Shown here piece after piece: positions 31,356-34,761 of a DNA stretch of 34,761 nt. Position numbers and translations under genes: made by a program. The stretch lies in NCBI GenBank assembly GCA_028599035.1, contig JAQRMT010000004.1, positions 1 to 34,761 on the forward strand. Direction: 5' to 3'. The notes beneath the pieces are model-generated. The model was not told the DNA's origin. It saw only the letters and a program-made list of their open reading frames with translations, and ran no database searches. The DNA comes from Gammaproteobacteria bacterium. Lineage in GTDB: Bacteria; Pseudomonadota; Gammaproteobacteria; PS1; Pseudothioglobaceae. Each line of letters opens with the position of its first letter. Position 1 is the stretch's first letter.

Positions 31356-32990
31356 TTAATCAAATTGTTTTAAGTCGTCTAGCAATGTTTTGGTATTTTG
31401 TGAATAGTCAATCGGCACATCTATCAAATGCACACCACCACTCGCAAAAGCCTTATTCATCATCGGCGCAAGTTCATCGCTCGCTGTTACTCGATGTCCA
31501 GTTGCACCATAACTTTCAGCGTATTTTACAAAGTCTGGATTGTTAAAATCCAGTGCAAAATTTGGCAAGTCTTGCGCTATTTGCTTCCACTTAATCATGC
31601 CGTAACCATTGTCGTTGAAAATAATCACCACCAAATTTAAATGTAGTCGAATAGCGGTTTCTAATTCCTGAGAGTTCATCATAAAACCCCCATCACCACA
31701 CACTGCCAACACTTGTCGTTGTGGGTACATCAGTGCACAAGCAATTGCCACAGGCAACCCCGCACCCATTGTCGCTAATGCATTATCAAGCAGCAAGGTG
31801 TTCGGTTGGTTAGTGTGATAATGTCTAGCAAACCACAGTTTGAACATGCCATTATCAAGCGACACAATGCCGTCATCTTTCATCACTGAGCGCACATCAC
31901 TCACCACCCTTTGTGGCAACATTGGAAATGAGTTATCGCCGTCAAGTGCGTGAATGGCATTTTTAGTACGCTCACGAATTTCATTTACCCAGCTGGTATC
32001 ACAAGCAAAACACATACTGAGCGCCTGTGTTAGTCTGTCTACTGAGTTACTAATATTGCCGACCACTTCTACCTGTGGATAATAAATGTCTTTAATCTGC
32101 GCCGAATAAAAATTAATATGAATCACCTGTTGCTGATCGCCTTTCATAATAAATGGGGGTTTTTCAATAATGTCATGCCCAACATTAATAATCAAATCAG
32201 CTTTTTTAATCGCCTCATGCACATAATCTTTGGAGGAAAAGGCCGCTGTACCAATAAATTTATCATCAATACCACTCAAAACGCCTTTGCCCATTTGCGT
32301 ATTAAAAAACATAATGCCTGTCTTATTCACAAAATCAGACAAGGGCTGACGAATGCGCTTACGATTTGCGCCTGCACCCACTAACAGCAAGGGTCTTTTT
32401 GATGCTTTGATGGCATTAACCGCCTTCTCAATCGACCTATCACTGGCAAATACTCGGTGAATAGTTTGTCGAGGAAAGACGGCATCATTTTGCACATCTT
32501 CTTTAGCAATATCTTCGGGTAATTCTAAATGCACTGCACCTGGTCGCTCTTCTTCAGCGACTCTAAATGCACCACGCACCAATGCAGAAATTTGCCTACC
32601 ATACATAATTTGATCCGTATCTTTCACCAACGGGCGCATCATGGCAACAATATCAAGAATTTGAAATTTGCCCTGTAACCCTTCTTTAATAGGCTTTTGC
32701 CCAGTGATGACCACCAACGGCATACCGCCCAATTGTGCATAAGCAATTGCCGTTACCAAGTTGGTAGCACCCGGCCCAAGCGTGGCTAAACACACACCTG
32801 CCCTACCCGTCAAACGCCCATAAGTCGCTGCCATAAATGCAGCAGCCTGTTCATGACGAGTGAGAATAAATTTAATCGATGACTTTCTTAAAGAATCCAA
32901 TAAATCAAGATTCTCCTCACCAGGAATGCCGAAAATATATTCTACTCCTTCATTTTCTAATGCTTTTACAAATAAATCAGACGCTTTCAT
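31356..32990 (-). CDS. Acetolactate synthase-like thiamine diphosphate enzyme
   Basis: The 544-residue protein has the three-domain layout of acetohydroxyacid synthase relatives. The pyrimidine-binding domain has GIPGEENLDLLDSL, the catalytic Glu in LTRHEQAAAFMAATYGRLTG near 47, and CLATLGPGATNLVTAIA near 68. A central domain spans about 190-320. The diphosphate-binding domain has the GDG-Asn motif running from CGDGGFMMNSQELETA to IIFNDNGYG near 430-460. No regulatory small subunit is nearby and the ilv biosynthetic genes are absent, so it may not serve branched-chain synthesis. Relatives are often annotated acetolactate synthase large subunit. It lies 17 bases after the glutamate-synthase-like gene. 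Confidence 0.87.
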   Translation of the reverse strand: MKASDLFVKALENEGVEYIFGIPGEENLDLLDSLRKSSIKFILTRHEQAAAFMAATYGRLTGRAGVCLATLGPGATNLVTAIAYAQLGGMPLVVITGQKPIKEGLQGKFQILDIVAMMRPLVKDTDQIMYGRQISALVRGAFRVAEEERPGAVHLELPEDIAKEDVQNDAVFPRQTIHRVFASDRSIEKAVNAIKASKRPLLLVGAGANRKRIRQPLSDFVNKTGIMFFNTQMGKGVLSGIDDKFIGTAAFSSKDYVHEAIKKADLIINVGHDIIEKPPFIMKGDQQQVIHINFYSAQIKDIYYPQVEVVGNISNSVDRLTQALSMCFACDTSWVNEIRERTKNAIHALDGDNSFPMLPQRVVSDVRSVMKDDGIVSLDNGMFKLWFARHYHTNQPNTLLLDNALATMGAGLPVAIACALMYPQRQVLAVCGDGGFMMNSQELETAIRLHLNLVVIIFNDNGYGMIKWKQIAQDLPNFALDFNNPDFVKYAESYGATGHRVTASDELAPMMNKAFASGGVHLIDVPIDYSQNTKTLLDDLKQFD

Positions 32991-33007
32991 TTTTTACACC
33001 TCCTGAA

Positions 33008-34504
33008 TTATGGATACAATTCACTCATCAACACCGATTTTCCATCATTTTGGACAATGCGGACATGGGAACGATTAAGTTCGCGTGGCTCTTTTACCCC
33101 ACAAGAATGCGCAATAATTTCAACAGCGTGGTTTATATTATCAACATAATTCGCAACCTTGAGGGCTTTATTTTCTGGGTTCAATCCTTTTTGCAATCTT
33201 TTATTGTGCGTGGTAATGCCAGTCGGACAGGTGTTTTTATTGCATTTTAGTGCCTGAATACAGCCAATTGAGAACATAAAACCCCTTGCACTGGTAACAA
33301 AATCTGCCCCTGCGCACAATGCCCATGCAACACCAGTTGGGGTGATTAGCTTACCCGAGGTAATGACCTTAATGCGCTGTTTTAAATTATATTGATTAAG
33401 TTTATCTACCAAAAGTGGCAAGGTTTCTTTAATCGGTAACCCAACATTATCCAGCAGTGACATTGGTGCCGCACCTGTGCCGCCATCGCCACTATCAAGC
33501 GTGATAAAATCAGGTGCTTGCGCTTCACCTCGTTTGTTAATTTCTTGAAAAAAATCATCCAGCCACGCTGTTGCCCCAATCACCGACTTAAAGCCAACAG
33601 GTTTGCCAGTCACTTCACGCACATGATTAATCATATTCAACAAATCAGTCGCGCTGTTTATCTCAACATGGCGATTAGGAGAGACAGAATCCTTGCCCAT
33701 ACTAATGCCTCTAATTTGTGCAATCTGTTGTGTTACTTTAACACCTGGAAGAATGCCACCCTTGCCTGGTTTAGCGCCTTGGCTCATTTTAATTTCAAAC
33801 ATTTTAACTTGCTCATGTGCGGCAATTTCACGCAATTTTTTATCACTTAATTTGCCTTTTTTATCACACACCCCATATTTAGCGGTGCCAATCTGGAATA
33901 CGATATCTGCCCCGCCCTCCAAGTGATAGGGCGACAAACCACCTTCGCCTGTGTTATACCAACAATTTGCCATTCTTGCGCCATTTGATAATGCCAATAC
34001 TGCAGGCCTTGAAATAGCGCCAAAACTCATCCCTGAGATATTAAAAATTGATTTTGCTTTATAAGGTTTTTTACAAAAACCTTTGCCGATAATAATGGCC
34101 TTAGTCTCCACACTCTCTTCATCCAGCGTAGGAAAGGGGCAATTAGCAAACAAAACCGTGCCTGTTGGATTAAGGTTTTTAGTAGAACCAAATGCCACAG
34201 TAGTATCAACATTATTTGCCGCCCTATGCACCCAGTCTCTCTCGGCACGGTTAAAGGGCATCTCTTCTCTATCCATGGCAAAGAAATATTGCCTAAAAAA
34301 CTCGCCTAAATTGGAAAAAATACTACGAAAATGTCCGACAACGGGATAGTTTCGTAAAATAGCGTTTTTTCTTTGGGTAACATCAAAAATAAAAGTAACC
34401 ATTACCACTAGCACAGTCAAGCCAATCATAAAAACGAATAAAGTAGAAAGCACCTCTAAAACAGGTGTTACTATTTTTACTACTTCTGTCATTTCTGTTT
34501 TCAT
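33008..34504 (-). CDS. Membrane-anchored FMN-binding glutamate synthase-like protein
   Basis: The 498-residue protein has one hydrophobic N-terminal segment (about 15-40, VFMIGLTVLVVMVTFIFDVT) followed by a glutamate-synthase central-type TIM barrel: NISGMSFGAISRPAVLALS near 152, a glycine-rich EGGLSPYH, and FITLDSGDGGTGAAP near 335. A C-x5-C-x4-C cluster in GCIQALKCNKNTCPTG near 425 matches the 3Fe-4S site of GltB. The amidotransferase domain and the GltD partner are missing, so it is not a full GOGAT. It is probably an FMN/iron-sulfur oxidoreductase at the inner membrane. It leads a set with the TPP enzyme and the aldehyde dehydrogenase. Confidence 0.87.
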   Translation of the reverse strand: MKTEMTEVVKIVTPVLEVLSTLFVFMIGLTVLVVMVTFIFDVTQRKNAILRNYPVVGHFRSIFSNLGEFFRQYFFAMDREEMPFNRAERDWVHRAANNVDTTVAFGSTKNLNPTGTVLFANCPFPTLDEESVETKAIIIGKGFCKKPYKAKSIFNISGMSFGAISRPAVLALSNGARMANCWYNTGEGGLSPYHLEGGADIVFQIGTAKYGVCDKKGKLSDKKLREIAAHEQVKMFEIKMSQGAKPGKGGILPGVKVTQQIAQIRGISMGKDSVSPNRHVEINSATDLLNMINHVREVTGKPVGFKSVIGATAWLDDFFQEINKRGEAQAPDFITLDSGDGGTGAAPMSLLDNVGLPIKETLPLLVDKLNQYNLKQRIKVITSGKLITPTGVAWALCAGADFVTSARGFMFSIGCIQALKCNKNTCPTGITTHNKRLQKGLNPENKALKVANYVDNINHAVEIIAHSCGVKEPRELNRSHVRIVQNDGKSVLMSELYP

Positions 34505-34761
34505 TTACCACTCCTTTTTTCTAAATTTATGAGTATCATAAAAGCACCAAACTATATAGAATGATACCTCAAAGCACTTAAACAGGGTGTTATATAATAA
34601 TATTCGCAATAGTTAAATTTAATCGCCTGATGGCAAGTCCGCACTAGGAAAATTATTGGTAACAAACTTTATCAAAGATAGCGCAAAAATATGACTGGTT
34701 TTATCAATAATTTAAAGCCCTAGACTAAAGCCTTACTTGCCTCATATGCACCAGTAACGAT
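34505..34761. other. Right-end non-coding stretch
   Basis: The 257 bases upstream of the glutamate-synthase-like gene are AT-rich and show no convincing coding frame or RNA gene. They should contain the promoter of the minus-strand three-gene set. AGGAGTGG (reverse of CCACTCCT at 34506-34513) is its ribosome-binding site. The window edge cuts any further feature. Confidence 0.5.

Overview
The window is an AT-rich, gene-dense bacterial chromosome segment. Gene content and order fit a gammaproteobacterium: rpsF-rpsR-rplI-dnaB-alr, hisS-yfgM-der, cmk-rpsA-ihfB, and a SlyD with a His-rich tail. The protein style, low GC, tight operons and scattered insertion-sequence debris recall sulfur-oxidising relatives of the SUP05/Thioglobus group, including mussel gill symbionts. 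That placement is an impression from memory, not a computed result.

Layout. Bases 1-500 are accessory debris: the tail of a small reading frame whose stop codon lies inside an integron attC-like site, followed at once by a deleted IS3-family transposase. A small membrane protein follows. From 6954 back to 958 runs one compact minus-strand cluster: lysC, ilvE, a CHCC zinc-ribbon protein, aroK, a TolC-family outer-membrane protein and an M61 peptidase, with gaps of a few bases or overlaps. A 126-bp MITE-like element carrying a perfect 15-bp hairpin separates it from a plus-strand trio: M48 peptidase, small cytochrome c-like protein and rsgA. Next, on the minus strand, come a rhodanese/metallo-beta-lactamase fusion, a methyltransferase, slyD, a small unknown protein, tRNA-Lys(UUU), ihfB, rpsA, cmk and a MazG-like pyrophosphohydrolase. 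Behind these lie two decayed frames, one the 5' stump of a type I restriction methylase (hsdM).

From 16352 a plus-strand housekeeping run starts with rpsF-rpsR-rplI, whose terminator has been separated from the genes by a second MITE of 193 bp. It continues with dnaB, alr, a CpdA-like phosphoesterase, a cytosolic 5'-nucleotidase, hisS, yfgM and der. Bases 25255-25736 hold a toxin-antitoxin pair with a palindromic promoter, an intact short antitoxin and a RelE-type toxin broken by one in-frame TAG. pyrG, with a small Cys-rich protein translationally coupled behind it, lies on the minus strand. An MsbA-like ABC exporter follows on the plus strand. The right end is a minus-strand three-gene set: a membrane-anchored FMN-binding glutamate-synthase-like protein, an acetolactate-synthase-like TPP enzyme and an aldehyde dehydrogenase, with a worn copy of a MITE end between the last two.

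Most of the window is core metabolism and translation. The points worth attention are the attC-like site, the family of short elements sharing GAGACCTTTGCATAA ends, the nonsense-mutated toxin with intact antitoxin, the restriction-system stump, the rhodanese/MBL fusion with an altered metal motif, and the glutamate-synthase-like/TPP enzyme/ALDH set, whose pathway cannot be deduced from the sequence. No defence island, CRISPR array or clearly new multi-gene system is visible.
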